Below, in pieces: positions 8,964 through 17,406 of a stretch of 60,068 nucleotides of DNA. The stretch lies in contig CBETVX010000013.1 of the NCBI GenBank assembly GCA_965539935.1, forward strand, positions 1 to 60,068, given 5' to 3'. Source of the DNA: CBETVX01 sp965539935. GTDB lineage: Bacteria > Bacillota > Clostridia > Peptostreptococcales > Caminicellaceae. The notes under the pieces were generated by a model that did no database searches, had not been told where the DNA came from, and worked only from the letters and a program-made list of their open reading frames with translations. Within the stretch, counting starts at the first letter, position 1. The number at the start of each line of letters is the position of its first letter. The position numbers and the translations under genes are program-made.

Positions 8964-9407
8964 GTGTCATATTTTAATGGAACTTTTAACAATGATGTTT
9001 TGATGGTCTCGATTGTTTCTTGGTTCATTGCACAGGCATTAAAAGTCATAATAACACTACTTACTGATAAAAAGTTAAATTTATATAGATTTGTAGGTTC
9101 AGGAGGAATGCCAAGCTCACACTCAGCTATGGTTATGGGGTTATCAACAGCAGTAGGATTAAAAACAGGCTGGGATTCAAATCTCTATGCTATTTCACTA
9201 GTATATGCACTTATTGTTATGTATGACGCATCAGGAGTTAGAAGAGCCGTGGGAAAACAAGCTATAATATTAAATAAAATTTTAGAAGATAAACAAAATC
9301 ATAAACCGATTGCCGAAGGAAGGCTTAAAGAATTAGTTGGTCATACACCTATAGAAGTTTTTGCGGGAGCTTTGCTTGGAATTCTAATGGCAAATATTAT
9401 GATTTGA
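8964..9407 (+). CDS. DUF212 / divergent PAP2-family membrane protein (YuiD-like)
   Basis: 147-aa membrane protein with about four hydrophobic segments. It carries the DUF212 signature RFVGSGGMPSSHSAMVMGLSTAVG (about residues 43-66), a diverged version of the PAP2 acid-phosphatase motif with the SxxSH core kept, and ends in GHTPIEVFAGALLGILMA. Proposed substrates are lipid phosphates, possibly prenyl phosphates, which would fit its place after ispA; that is inference. GTG start with GAGGAGG upstream. The OLE RNA promoter begins inside its last codons. Confidence 0.85.
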   Translation: MSYFNGTFNNDVLMVSIVSWFIAQALKVIITLLTDKKLNLYRFVGSGGMPSSHSAMVMGLSTAVGLKTGWDSNLYAISLVYALIVMYDASGVRRAVGKQAIILNKILEDKQNHKPIAEGRLKELVGHTPIEVFAGALLGILMANIMI

Positions 9408-9432
9408 AAAAGCAATATAGATGTGTTATAAT
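9404..9432 (+). promoter_or_regulatory. Sigma-A promoter of OLE RNA
   Basis: TTGAAA (9404-9409) and TATAAT (9427-9432) with an ideal 17-nt spacer. It predicts a transcript start at about 9439-9440, exactly where the 5' strand of the RNA's closing helix begins. The -35 overlaps the stop codon of the DUF212 gene. Confidence 0.85.
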
Positions 9433-9439
9433 GTCATTT

Positions 9440-10049
9440 ACACTTGAGTGGTGCAGTATTCTAGTCAGAGCTTCTAATTCTGAAGGCGGGGCTAAAAATC
9501 CGTCAAAGGGCACATCGATGAAGTTCCTGGTTTTGGCTTGTGACGCCCAGTCAGGGGTTGAAGCTGGGAGTAAGGAATAGGGGGCGATCCACAAGGGCAT
9601 GTGGGCGTTGACCCTCTTTCCGTGGAGACCTAGATTATTTGTATGATTTAGGATGAACCTGCAGTGTGGTGGAGTTCTGCTACATGTAGTGTAGCCTGCC
9701 TTGAGTGGAATAGGTAGACGAATATATTCGGTATCTATGTTATGGGCCCATATCATGGATGCTTTGTTATTCTAAACCTATTCTGCAAAAGAGGCTAGGA
9801 ATTAGAAAGCCTGTTGAGGAAAACTCCTAGGCTGTTCCACCTATGATGGAGGTATATTAGGGATTACAGTGCGGACTTAGTGGTAGTCTAGTCTTATACT
9901 TGGTGACAGTATAAATATAGATTTAAAGGGAAACCGCTGATTTGGCGACAAATCAGTATCTATATGGGAAAACCTACTAGACCTATGCCGCAAAGTTTAC
10001 TTAATATACTACCCTCAAGTGTACAATACTGATGGCATTAGCTATCAGT
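9440..10049 (+). ncRNA. ole: OLE RNA (ornate, large, extremophilic RNA)
   Basis: A ~610-nt non-coding stretch, richer in G and C than the surroundings, between ispA/DUF212 and oapA/dxs. The ends pair: 9440-9448 with 10014-10022, nine perfect Watson-Crick pairs. Further helices in the 3' third: 9886-9892 with 9976-9982; 9894-9900 with 9908-9914; 9915-9922 with 9958-9965, enclosing 9937-9944 with 9949-9956 closed by a GCGA (GNRA) tetraloop. Length, location in the ispA-dxs cluster and an OapA gene next door match OLE RNA as known from Bacillus halodurans and anaerobic Clostridia, where it forms a membrane ribonucleoprotein with OapA and supports tolerance of cold, short alcohols and magnesium stress. 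Own promoter and terminator. Identification is from memory of the class, not from a covariance search. Confidence 0.9.
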
Positions 10050-10056
10050 TTTTTTT
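10028..10056 (+). terminator. Intrinsic terminator of OLE RNA
   Basis: A 9-bp stem with an ATTA loop (10028-10049) runs straight into eight T residues. It ends the RNA about 610 nt after the predicted start and separates it from oapA. Confidence 0.9.
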
Positions 10057-10115
10057 AGCTATTATACATAATTGTTACTAAATAATATAACTAATATATG
10101 AGGTGTGTATAAAAC

Positions 10116-10736
10116 TTGGGAAAGAAAAAAAATAAAACCGATGAATCAAAAATTAAATATATTATTGAAAAATATAGATTGAAATGGGTTATTAATATAT
10201 CTATAATTACTTTTTTACTGGCTATTTTAATTAGCTTCACATCAGAGGCATTATTACGCAATCTTAATATATATATAGCCTTTATAGTTTTATTAATAAT
10301 AATACTATTAGGAGTTGTATTTGATTTAATTGGAATTGCTGTAGCAACAGCTAGAATAGAGCCCTTTAATGCAATGGCCTCTAAAAAAATTCATGGGGCT
10401 AAACAAGCCATAAAACTTATTAAAAATGCTGGACCAGTTTCCAATTTTTGTAATGATGTTATTGGGGATATTGCAGGTATAATAAGTGGTGCAGCTGGTG
10501 CCATAATATTAGTACAAATAAATAAATATTATGGTAACCTTAATACGGCTATACTAAGTATAGTGCTAAGTGGTATAGTAGCTGCTATAACTGTTGGAGG
10601 AAAGGCCCTAGGCAAGGAAATAGCAATTAGAAATTCCAAAAAAATAGTTTTTTTTGTAGCTAAAATTTTATATTGGATAAAATTAAAACTAAAGATTGAT
10701 ATAATCCCTAATGAAAAAAGACGAAAGAAAAAATAA
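10116..10736 (+). CDS. oapA: OLE-associated membrane protein OapA
   Basis: 206-aa basic membrane protein with four predicted helices, about residues 23-43, 52-78, 115-135 and 143-166, and very lysine/arginine-rich ends. The blocks FDLIGIAVATARIEPFNAMAS (69-89) and SNFCNDVIGDIAGI (109-122) are the conserved parts I associate with OapA; they resemble the DUF21 membrane domain of CNNM/CorB-type magnesium transport proteins. OapA binds OLE RNA at the membrane in B. halodurans. TTG start with GAGGTG upstream, 60 nt after the OLE terminator; its 3' end overlaps dxs by 26 nt if the longest dxs start is used. Confidence 0.88.
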   Translation: MGKKKNKTDESKIKYIIEKYRLKWVINISIITFLLAILISFTSEALLRNLNIYIAFIVLLIIILLGVVFDLIGIAVATARIEPFNAMASKKIHGAKQAIKLIKNAGPVSNFCNDVIGDIAGIISGAAGAIILVQINKYYGNLNTAILSIVLSGIVAAITVGGKALGKEIAIRNSKKIVFFVAKILYWIKLKLKIDIIPNEKRRKKK

Positions 10737-12633
10737 TCTAGAAAGTGAGCTGAAAAAATTGAGTAAGATGTTAGACATGATAAAATGTCCACAGGATCTA
10801 AAAAAATTAAATAAGCTCGAACTAAAAAGATTATCCATGGAAATAAGGAAATTTATTTTAAAAAATGTTTCTAAAACTGGAGGGCATGTGGCCTCGAATC
10901 TTGGAGTAGTTGAATTAACATTGGCACTTCATATAGTTTTCAATAGTCCTATAGATAAAATTATATGGGATGTTGGTCATCAAGCATATATACATAAGAT
11001 TTTAACAGGTCGTAAAGATAAGTTTGATAGTTTAAGACAATTAAATGGCTTAAGTGGATTTCCTAAAAGAAATGAGAGTAAACATGATGTATTTGAAACT
11101 GGCCATAGTAGCACATCAATATCAGCAGGACTAGGAATGGCACTAGCTAGAGATTTGAATGAAGAAAAATACAATGTAATATCAGTTATTGGAGATGGGG
11201 CATTAACAGGAGGAATGGCCTTAGAGGCATTAAATCATGCTGGAAATTTAAATACTGACTTAATAGTTGTGTTAAATGATAATGAAATGTCTATATCAGA
11301 GAATGTGGGAGGTCTTTCTAAATATCTTAATAGAATAAGGACAGACCCAACATACTTTAAAGTTAAGGATGATGTTGAAAACATTTTGCGTAGGATACCA
11401 GCAATAGGAAATTCCGTTGCTAATACTGCTCAAAAAGCAAAAGATACAATTAGATACTTTTTATTACCTGGAGATTTATTTGAAGAATTAGGATTTACTT
11501 ATATCGGTCCTGTAAATGGACATGATACTGATGAACTCATTAAAGTACTTAATAGAGCAAAAAATATAAAAGGCCCAGTATTAGTTCATACAATTACTAA
11601 AAAGGGAAAAGGATATTATCATGCAGAGAAATCTCCTGATAAATTCCATGGAATAGGTCCCTTTGATATTGAAAGGGGAAAAACAATAAATAAGTCATCA
11701 GGGAAGAAATACTCACAGTATTTTGGCGAATCCTTAGTTGAATTGGCAAGTAGAGATGATAAAATTGTGGCTATAACTGCTGCTATGCCCGATGGAACAG
11801 GTTTAAAGGAATTTTCAAAACAATTTCCCAATAGATTTTTTGATGTTGGTATTGCTGAACAACATGGTGTTACCTTAGCCGCAGGACTGGCTTCAAATGG
11901 ATTTAAACCTGTATTCGCTGTATATTCGACTTTTCTACAAAGAGGTTACGACCAAATAATACACGATGTATGTCTTCAAAACTTACCTGTTGTATTTGCT
12001 ATAGATAGAGCAGGTCTAGTTGGACAAGATGGGGAAACCCATCATGGAGTCTTTGATTTATCATATTTAAGACATATTCCTAATCTAAAAGTATTATCAC
12101 CGAAGGATGGAAATGAACTTCAGATTATGTTAAAATATGCATTTTCCCAAAGTGGACCAATTGCTATTAGATATCCAAGGGGCACAAGTTCAAAGTTTGA
12201 TGAAGTAATAAATGAAAGGGACATATTTAAAGAAAAAGCTGAAATATTATCTGAAGGAAAGGATATATGTATTATAGCAATAGGAAAAATGGTAAAAATC
12301 GCCTTAGAAGCTTCTAGACTTTTAAAAGAAAAAGGGATTTCCTCCACTGTTATTAATGGTAGATTTGTTAAACCCCTTGATAGTGAAACATTATTGTCAA
12401 GTATAGATGGTATAAAAAACATCCTAACCTTAGAAGATAATACGGTAATTGGTGGTTTTGGTAGCTCTATTTTAGAACTATTAAATAAAAATAATATTAA
12501 TGATAAAAGAATTAAAATATTAGGATTTCCTGATAAATTTATTGAACATGGAGATACAGACATTTTATTTGAGAAATATGACTTGGATGTTAATAGTGTA
12601 TATGAAAAAGCAGTAAAACTTATAAAGTCGTAA
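10711..12633 (+). CDS. dxs: 1-deoxy-D-xylulose-5-phosphate synthase
   Basis: Thiamine-diphosphate enzyme that joins pyruvate and glyceraldehyde 3-phosphate, the first step of the MEP isoprenoid pathway. SKTGGHVASNLGVVELTLALH, VGHQAYIHK, the thiamine motif beginning GDGALTGG (161) and the transketolase block IAEQHGVTLAAGLA are all present; 640 aa. The true start is uncertain: ATG 10711 lies inside oapA without a ribosome site, while ATG 10768 begins MLDMIKCPQDLKKLN, which looks like the usual family N-terminus. Works with ispA and ispH (50.7 kb), also in this window. Confidence 0.94.
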   Translation: MKKDERKNNLESELKKLSKMLDMIKCPQDLKKLNKLELKRLSMEIRKFILKNVSKTGGHVASNLGVVELTLALHIVFNSPIDKIIWDVGHQAYIHKILTGRKDKFDSLRQLNGLSGFPKRNESKHDVFETGHSSTSISAGLGMALARDLNEEKYNVISVIGDGALTGGMALEALNHAGNLNTDLIVVLNDNEMSISENVGGLSKYLNRIRTDPTYFKVKDDVENILRRIPAIGNSVANTAQKAKDTIRYFLLPGDLFEELGFTYIGPVNGHDTDELIKVLNRAKNIKGPVLVHTITKKGKGYYHAEKSPDKFHGIGPFDIERGKTINKSSGKKYSQYFGESLVELASRDDKIVAITAAMPDGTGLKEFSKQFPNRFFDVGIAEQHGVTLAAGLASNGFKPVFAVYSTFLQRGYDQIIHDVCLQNLPVVFAIDRAGLVGQDGETHHGVFDLSYLRHIPNLKVLSPKDGNELQIMLKYAFSQSGPIAIRYPRGTSSKFDEVINERDIFKEKAEILSEGKDICIIAIGKMVKIALEASRLLKEKGISSTVINGRFVKPLDSETLLSSIDGIKNILTLEDNTVIGGFGSSILELLNKNNINDKRIKILGFPDKFIEHGDTDILFEKYDLDVNSVYEKAVKLIKS

Positions 12634-12646
12634 AAAGGAGTAGAAG

Positions 12647-13453
12647 ATGGGAAATAAAAAGAGAATTGATGTTTTATTAGTAGAAAAGGATTATTTTAAT
12701 TCAAGGGAGAGGGCAAAAAAGGCTTTAATGTCTGGAATTGTTTTTGTTGACAATCAAAGAATAGATAAGGCAGGCACAAAGGTTGATATTGATTCAAAGA
12801 TTGAAGTGAGAGGTAAGGGAATACCCTATGTAAGTAGAGGGGGATTGAAGTTAGAAAAGGCAATAGATAGTTTCAACATAGATTTAAAAAATAAAATAGC
12901 AATGGATGTGGGAGCTTCAACTGGTGGTTTTACCGATTGTATGCTGCAAAATGGAGCAAAAAAGGTATATTCTATAGATGTAGGATATGGTCAATTAGAT
13001 TGGTCCTTGAGAAATGATGAAAGAGTAGTCTGTATGGAAAGGACGAATATAAGATATATTAAACCAGATGATATTAAAGATCAGATAGATTTTGCTTCAA
13101 TTGATGTGTCTTTTATATCATTGAGAATAGTGCTGCCAGTGGTAAAGGAAATAGTTAAAAAAAATGGAGAAATAGTATTTTTAATAAAACCTCAATTTGA
13201 AGCAGGTCGAGAAAAGGTTGGTAAAAAGGGTGTCGTTAGGGATAGTAATGTTCATAAAGAAGTTATAGAGAAGGTTTTAAATCTATGTACTGAATTAGGA
13301 CTTACAATTTGTGGATTAGATTTTTCTCCTATAACTGGACCACAAGGAAATATTGAATTTTTAGGATATACCATTAATTCGCCTTCTGAAAAAAATTATA
13401 ATATAAGTGATGAGGTAAAAAAAGTTGTAGAGTCTGCCCATTTTAATTTATAA
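12647..13453 (+). CDS. TlyA-family 2'-O-ribose rRNA methyltransferase (YqxC-like)
   Basis: 268 aa. N-terminal S4 RNA-binding domain (residues 5-65, RIDVLLVEKDYFNSRERAKK) followed by an FtsJ-like SAM methyltransferase domain with DVGASTGGFTD at 87-97 and IDVSFISLR. Family members methylate ribose in 16S/23S rRNA (and in some species act as hemolysin-like proteins). Position between dxs and argR matches B. subtilis yqxC. AAAAGGAG precedes the ATG. Terminates about 130 nt before argR. Confidence 0.9.
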   Translation: MGNKKRIDVLLVEKDYFNSRERAKKALMSGIVFVDNQRIDKAGTKVDIDSKIEVRGKGIPYVSRGGLKLEKAIDSFNIDLKNKIAMDVGASTGGFTDCMLQNGAKKVYSIDVGYGQLDWSLRNDERVVCMERTNIRYIKPDDIKDQIDFASIDVSFISLRIVLPVVKEIVKKNGEIVFLIKPQFEAGREKVGKKGVVRDSNVHKEVIEKVLNLCTELGLTICGLDFSPITGPQGNIEFLGYTINSPSEKNYNISDEVKKVVESAHFNL

Positions 13454-13584
13454 TATGCTTGATATGAGAAAGTTTGTTAAATAAAATAAAAAATAAGAGG
13501 ATAATGTTAAATCTTGTAGAATAGTAAAATTAATAAAAAATAACGTTTTCACGAAAGTTATAATAAAATTTTGGGAGGATTATT

Positions 13585-14034
13585 ATGAAATATTCCAGAC
13601 ATGCTAAAATACTTGAAATAATTGAAAATAAAGAAATTGAAACCCAAGAGGAGTTAGCTGAACACCTGAAAAAAAATGGGTTTAATGTAACTCAAGCCAC
13701 TGTTTCAAGGGATATAAAGGAATTAAGACTTATAAAAGTTCTTACAAAGAATGGACGATATAAATATGCTACAATTAAACATCAAGAGGGATTAGTTTCA
13801 GATAGACTTATTAAAGTCTTCAAAGATACAGTTCTATCAATAGATTACACAGGGAATTTCATTGTACTAAAAACCATGGTTGGTGCTGCAAATGCAGCTG
13901 CGGCAGCTATTGATGCATTAGATTTAAAAGATATAGTTGGTTCAATTGCCGGAGATGATACAATCTTTGTTTTGATTAGAAAAGAAGAGGATGTACAAGA
14001 GTTAATAGGGTATTTTAAAAAGCTTATGAAGTAG
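13585..14034 (+). CDS. argR: Arginine repressor
   Basis: 149 aa, full length. N-terminal winged helix (about 1-70; TQEELAEHLKKNGFNVTQATVSRDIKEL) binds ARG boxes, and the C-terminal hexamerisation/arginine domain carries GAANAAAAAID and GSIAGDDT. Represses arginine synthesis or activates catabolism when arginine is bound. ATG with GGGAGG upstream. No arginine genes lie nearby; the location is the conserved argR-recN pairing. The 130-nt leader has a TATAAT at 13559-13564 but no good -35. Confidence 0.94.
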   Translation: MKYSRHAKILEIIENKEIETQEELAEHLKKNGFNVTQATVSRDIKELRLIKVLTKNGRYKYATIKHQEGLVSDRLIKVFKDTVLSIDYTGNFIVLKTMVGAANAAAAAIDALDLKDIVGSIAGDDTIFVLIRKEEDVQELIGYFKKLMK

Positions 14035-14049
14035 AGAAGGGGGATTTTT

Positions 14050-15771
14050 ATGCTCCTTGAACTTAGCATAGAAAATTTTGTGTTAATAAAGAAAATTAAT
14101 ATTAGTTTTTTTAAAGGACTAAATGTTATGACCGGTGAGACAGGTGCTGGTAAATCTATAATATTAGATGCCATTAATTTAGCCCTTGGAGGTAAATCAA
14201 GTAGGGAGTATGTAAGAAGAGGAAAAGAAAAGGCAGTTATTCAAGCTGTATTTGATATTAGTAATGTTGACATTAAAAATATACTAGACGAGTATGGGAT
14301 AGATTATGAAGATGATATTTTGATTTTAGCTAGGGAAGTCTATGGTACAGGAAGAAGTGTTTCTAGAATTAATGGAAGAATAGCACAGCTATCTTTTGTT
14401 AACAAAATATCCAAATATTTGATTGATATTCATGGACAGCATGAACATCAATCTTTATTATATCCCGATAATCATTTAAGCATGTTAGATTTATATGGTA
14501 ATGATAAGCTAGCTAATATAAAAGATAAAGTAGAAAAAAAATATAAAGAAATAAAGGAGTTACAAGATCAGCTAAGAATTATTGGTAATATTGATGAACA
14601 GGAAAGAGAAAGAAAAATTGATTTGTTAAAATTTCAAATCAATGAAATCAATTCTTGCAACCTTAAAGTTAATGAAGATAATGAATTAGAGATTAAATAT
14701 GAAAAACTAAAAAATATTGAGAATATCTATAAAACCATTCATGAAGGATATGAAATGATTTCTGAAGGAATAAATAATGAATATAGTTTATCTAGTATTC
14801 TTGCAAATTTAGTTTCTAGATTTGAAAGTTTATCATCCTTTGATAAAAAATTATATGAGTTTCATAATGAGTTTCAAGATATTTATTATAGAATTCAAGA
14901 TTTAGCTACTGATATGAGGAGATATGGGGAAGATATAACTTTTGAAGATAATGAAGTATTTGAAATAGAAAATAGATTAAATGTTATCAATAGTTTGAAG
15001 AGAAAATATGGTAATTCTATTGAAGAAATATTAGAATATAGAGATAAGTTAGAAATTGAACTTAAAGAGTTAGAAGATAGCAGTAACAAAATTGAGCAAA
15101 TCAACTTAAAAATTCAAGAAAATAAAGATAAGTATCTAAATCTTAGTAATGAACTTAGTTTATTTAGAAAAAAAATTGAAAAGGATTTTTAAAAAAAGAT
15201 GCTTATGCAACTTATAGATTTAAATATTGAAAAATCAAATTTTAAAGTTAAAATTGATCCTAAACTAAATAAAAATGGAGAATTTATTATAACAAAGCAT
15301 GGAATAGATGATATAGAATTTTTGATATCTACTAATCCAGGAGAACCTTTAAAGAAATTATCAAAGGTAGCATCTGGAGGAGAAATATCTAGAATTATGC
15401 TAGCAATGAAAACAGTATTTGCTGAAATTGATAATATACCTACATTGATTTTTGATGAAATTGATACAGGAATAAGTGGAAAGACTGCAAATATAGTTGG
15501 TGAAAAATTAGCTGTGGTTTCAAATACACACCAGACCATATGTATAACACATTTACCACAAATTGCGGTGATGGCAGATAATCATTTATTTATTGAGAAG
15601 ATAATTTTCGATGATGAAACAGTAACAAATATTAATAAATTAACTGAAGATGAAAGGGTAAAAGAAATAAGTAGGTTAATAGGAGGAAATACAATTACTA
15701 ATTTAACTATAAAAAACGCTAAGGAAATGATAGAACTTGCATCGAAAACAAAAAATAAATTAATTTCATAA
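14050..15771 (+). pseudogene. recN: recN, DNA repair SMC-like ATPase, interrupted by an in-frame stop
   Basis: RecN is an SMC-like ATPase (normally about 560-570 aa) that tethers DNA ends in double-strand-break repair. The 5' part (380 codons) has Walker A GETGAGKS (29-36) and the first coiled coil. The 3' part has SGGEISRIMLAMKTV, Walker B LIFDEIDTG and ITHLPQIAVMAD. Both lie in one frame, split only by TAA at 15190-15192; the sequence around it aligns without gap to the usual ...L-E-K..., so a single GAA-to-TAA change explains it. ATG 15199 could restart but has no ribosome site. Either a real null mutation or a base-call error. Confidence 0.88.
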
Positions 15772-15778
15772 AAATAGT

Positions 15779-15803
15779 AAAGCTGTCTTTGACAGCTTTT
15801 TTT
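15779..15803 (+). terminator. Intrinsic terminator after recN
   Basis: Nine-bp stem (15779-15787 with 15791-15799), TTT loop, then a run of T. Separates recN from spoIVB. Confidence 0.85.
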
Positions 15804-15948
15804 GTTCCAATAAATTCAAATTTACTTATATTTTATATGGAATAAAGGTTAATTTATTAGGCTAAATTATAAATAGAGTCTCCTATTTAATTTTTTTTAA
15901 ATAAGATAATTTATTATTAAGGAGTGATTCTATAGGGGAGGGAACTTT

Positions 15949-17253
15949 TTGAAGAAACTGAATAATAGAGTTATTCTTTTTTGTGCCTTATCACTTTTGC
16001 TTAGTATAGTGTTTTTGAATTTTATTGAGTTTCTCTCCTATCCTACTCAAATTAATATGCTAGAAGGCAAAGGACAAGTTATAAATGTCAAGTACCCTTT
16101 TAGGATAGATAATGGAAATGAAAATAATATAATTGATATAAGTAATGATAGCGGAGAGGAAAAAAGAAGTAGTGAAGTAAAAATCATGCCATTAAAAGAA
16201 GGAAAAACAAATTTAGAAATAAAAATACTAGGAATATTACCTGTTAAAAGTTTAGAAGTTGATGTTCTTCCTAGACTTAAAGTAATACCTGGTGGACATT
16301 CAATAGGCGTGAAACTTAATACTAAAGGAGTGTTAGTAGTAGGTTTAGAAGAAATCCAGGGGGTAGACAATAATTATTATAATCCTGGATATGATGCAGG
16401 TTTAAAAATAGGAGACAATATAATAGAAATTGAAGGAATAGAAGTTAAAGATGCAGATCATGTAATAGAAATAATTAATGAATATAAAGGCAAAGAGTTG
16501 AACATAAAAGCAATAAGAAATGGTGTCAAAATGTCCTTTAATATTAAACCAGTAAAAAGTAAATTATATAATGATTATAAAATAGGTCTGTGGGTTAAAG
16601 ATAAAACAGCCGGTGTAGGAACTTTAACTTTTTATGAACCTAATACAAAAATTTATGGAGCCTTAGGACACGCTATATCAGATATGGATACAGGTAAAAT
16701 ATTATCAGTAGGTAATGGAGAAATAGTAAAATCAAGGGTAGTATCCATTAAACAAGGGAAAAAAGGTAAAGCTGGAGAAATAAGAGGTATTTTCTTAGAA
16801 ACAACGGAACCTCTAGGAAAACTAGAAAAAAACACTAATTATGGCATATATGGAAAAATGTATAATGATATAGAGTGCAATGAATATAATAAGCCTTTGG
16901 AAATTGGTTTACAGCATGAGATTCAAGAAGGTAAAGCCCAAATCCTTACTACAACTGATGATAATGAGATTAAAGCATATGATATATTAATCGAAAAAAT
17001 AAATTTACAAAAGAAAATAAGTAATAAAAGTTTAGTAATAAAAATAACTGATAAAGAACTCCTAGAGAAAACAGGAGGAATTGTACAAGGAATGAGTGGA
17101 AGCCCAATTATTCAAAATGGAAAGATAATTGGAGCTGTTACCCACGTTTTTGTAAATGATCCTACAAAGGGTTATGGAATATTTATTGAATGGATGCTTA
17201 AAGAGTCAGGAATAGATAATTATATAGAAGAAGAATTGGCTGAAACTGGATAA
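15949..17253 (+). CDS. spoIVB: SpoIVB peptidase (S55 family)
   Basis: 434-aa signalling serine protease secreted from the forespore; it cleaves SpoIVFA and so triggers pro-sigma-K processing. N-terminal membrane/signal helix (residues 8-28), PDZ domain (about 110-200, with NPGYDAGLKIGDNIIEI), and the peptidase domain with candidate catalytic His241 (GALGHAISD), Asp near 368 and Ser in GMSGSP (381-386). TTG start with GGGGAGGG 6 nt upstream. Lies between recN and spo0A as in other Clostridia and Bacilli. In relatives it is transcribed by sigma-G; I do not see a convincing site. Confidence 0.93.
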   Translation: MKKLNNRVILFCALSLLLSIVFLNFIEFLSYPTQINMLEGKGQVINVKYPFRIDNGNENNIIDISNDSGEEKRSSEVKIMPLKEGKTNLEIKILGILPVKSLEVDVLPRLKVIPGGHSIGVKLNTKGVLVVGLEEIQGVDNNYYNPGYDAGLKIGDNIIEIEGIEVKDADHVIEIINEYKGKELNIKAIRNGVKMSFNIKPVKSKLYNDYKIGLWVKDKTAGVGTLTFYEPNTKIYGALGHAISDMDTGKILSVGNGEIVKSRVVSIKQGKKGKAGEIRGIFLETTEPLGKLEKNTNYGIYGKMYNDIECNEYNKPLEIGLQHEIQEGKAQILTTTDDNEIKAYDILIEKINLQKKISNKSLVIKITDKELLEKTGGIVQGMSGSPIIQNGKIIGAVTHVFVNDPTKGYGIFIEWMLKESGIDNYIEEELAETG

Positions 17254-17264
17254 AATATTTTTAT

Positions 17265-17299
17265 AAATAGTTGAATGTTTATAGTTCAACTATTTTTTT
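17265..17299 (+). terminator. Intrinsic terminator after spoIVB
   Basis: Eleven-bp stem (17265-17275 with 17285-17295) followed by a T tract. Confidence 0.85.
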
Positions 17300-17317
17300 G
17301 CAAAATTTAGAAAAAAA

Positions 17318-17346
17318 GAAGGATATTCATAACCAGTGTCGAATTT
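17318..17346 (+). promoter_or_regulatory. Sigma-H promoter of spo0A
   Basis: GAAGGATAT at 17318-17326 fits the sigma-H -35 (RNAGGAWWW) and GTCGAATTT at 17338-17346 fits the -10 (RNNGAATWW), with an 11-nt spacer. It lies 60-90 nt before the spo0A start and corresponds to the sporulation-phase promoter known for spo0A in B. subtilis. Confidence 0.8.
17337..17343 (+). promoter_or_regulatory. 0A box (Spo0A binding site)
   Basis: TGTCGAA is the exact core of the Spo0A recognition box and overlaps the sigma-H -10. It predicts direct autoregulation of spo0A by Spo0A~P. Confidence 0.7.
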
Positions 17347-17406
17347 CTTAATCTGTATGAGTATATATTAAAAAACGTGTTAGATATATTTCAAGGGGGT
17401 AATTTT

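Noticed and set aside
9397..9756. A 119-codon open frame on the minus strand across the 5' half of OLE RNA
   Set aside because: No ribosome site, unlike protein composition, and the region forms a structured RNA on the plus strand.
9440..10049. RNase P RNA, tmRNA, GOLLD or group II intron as alternatives for the large RNA
   Set aside because: No tRNA-like end, no reverse transcriptase or domain V, no phage context; size, position and the oapA neighbour fit OLE only.
13454..13584. ARG box or promoter upstream of argR
   Set aside because: Only a TATAAT is visible; no clear -35 or paired ARG boxes could be defended by eye.
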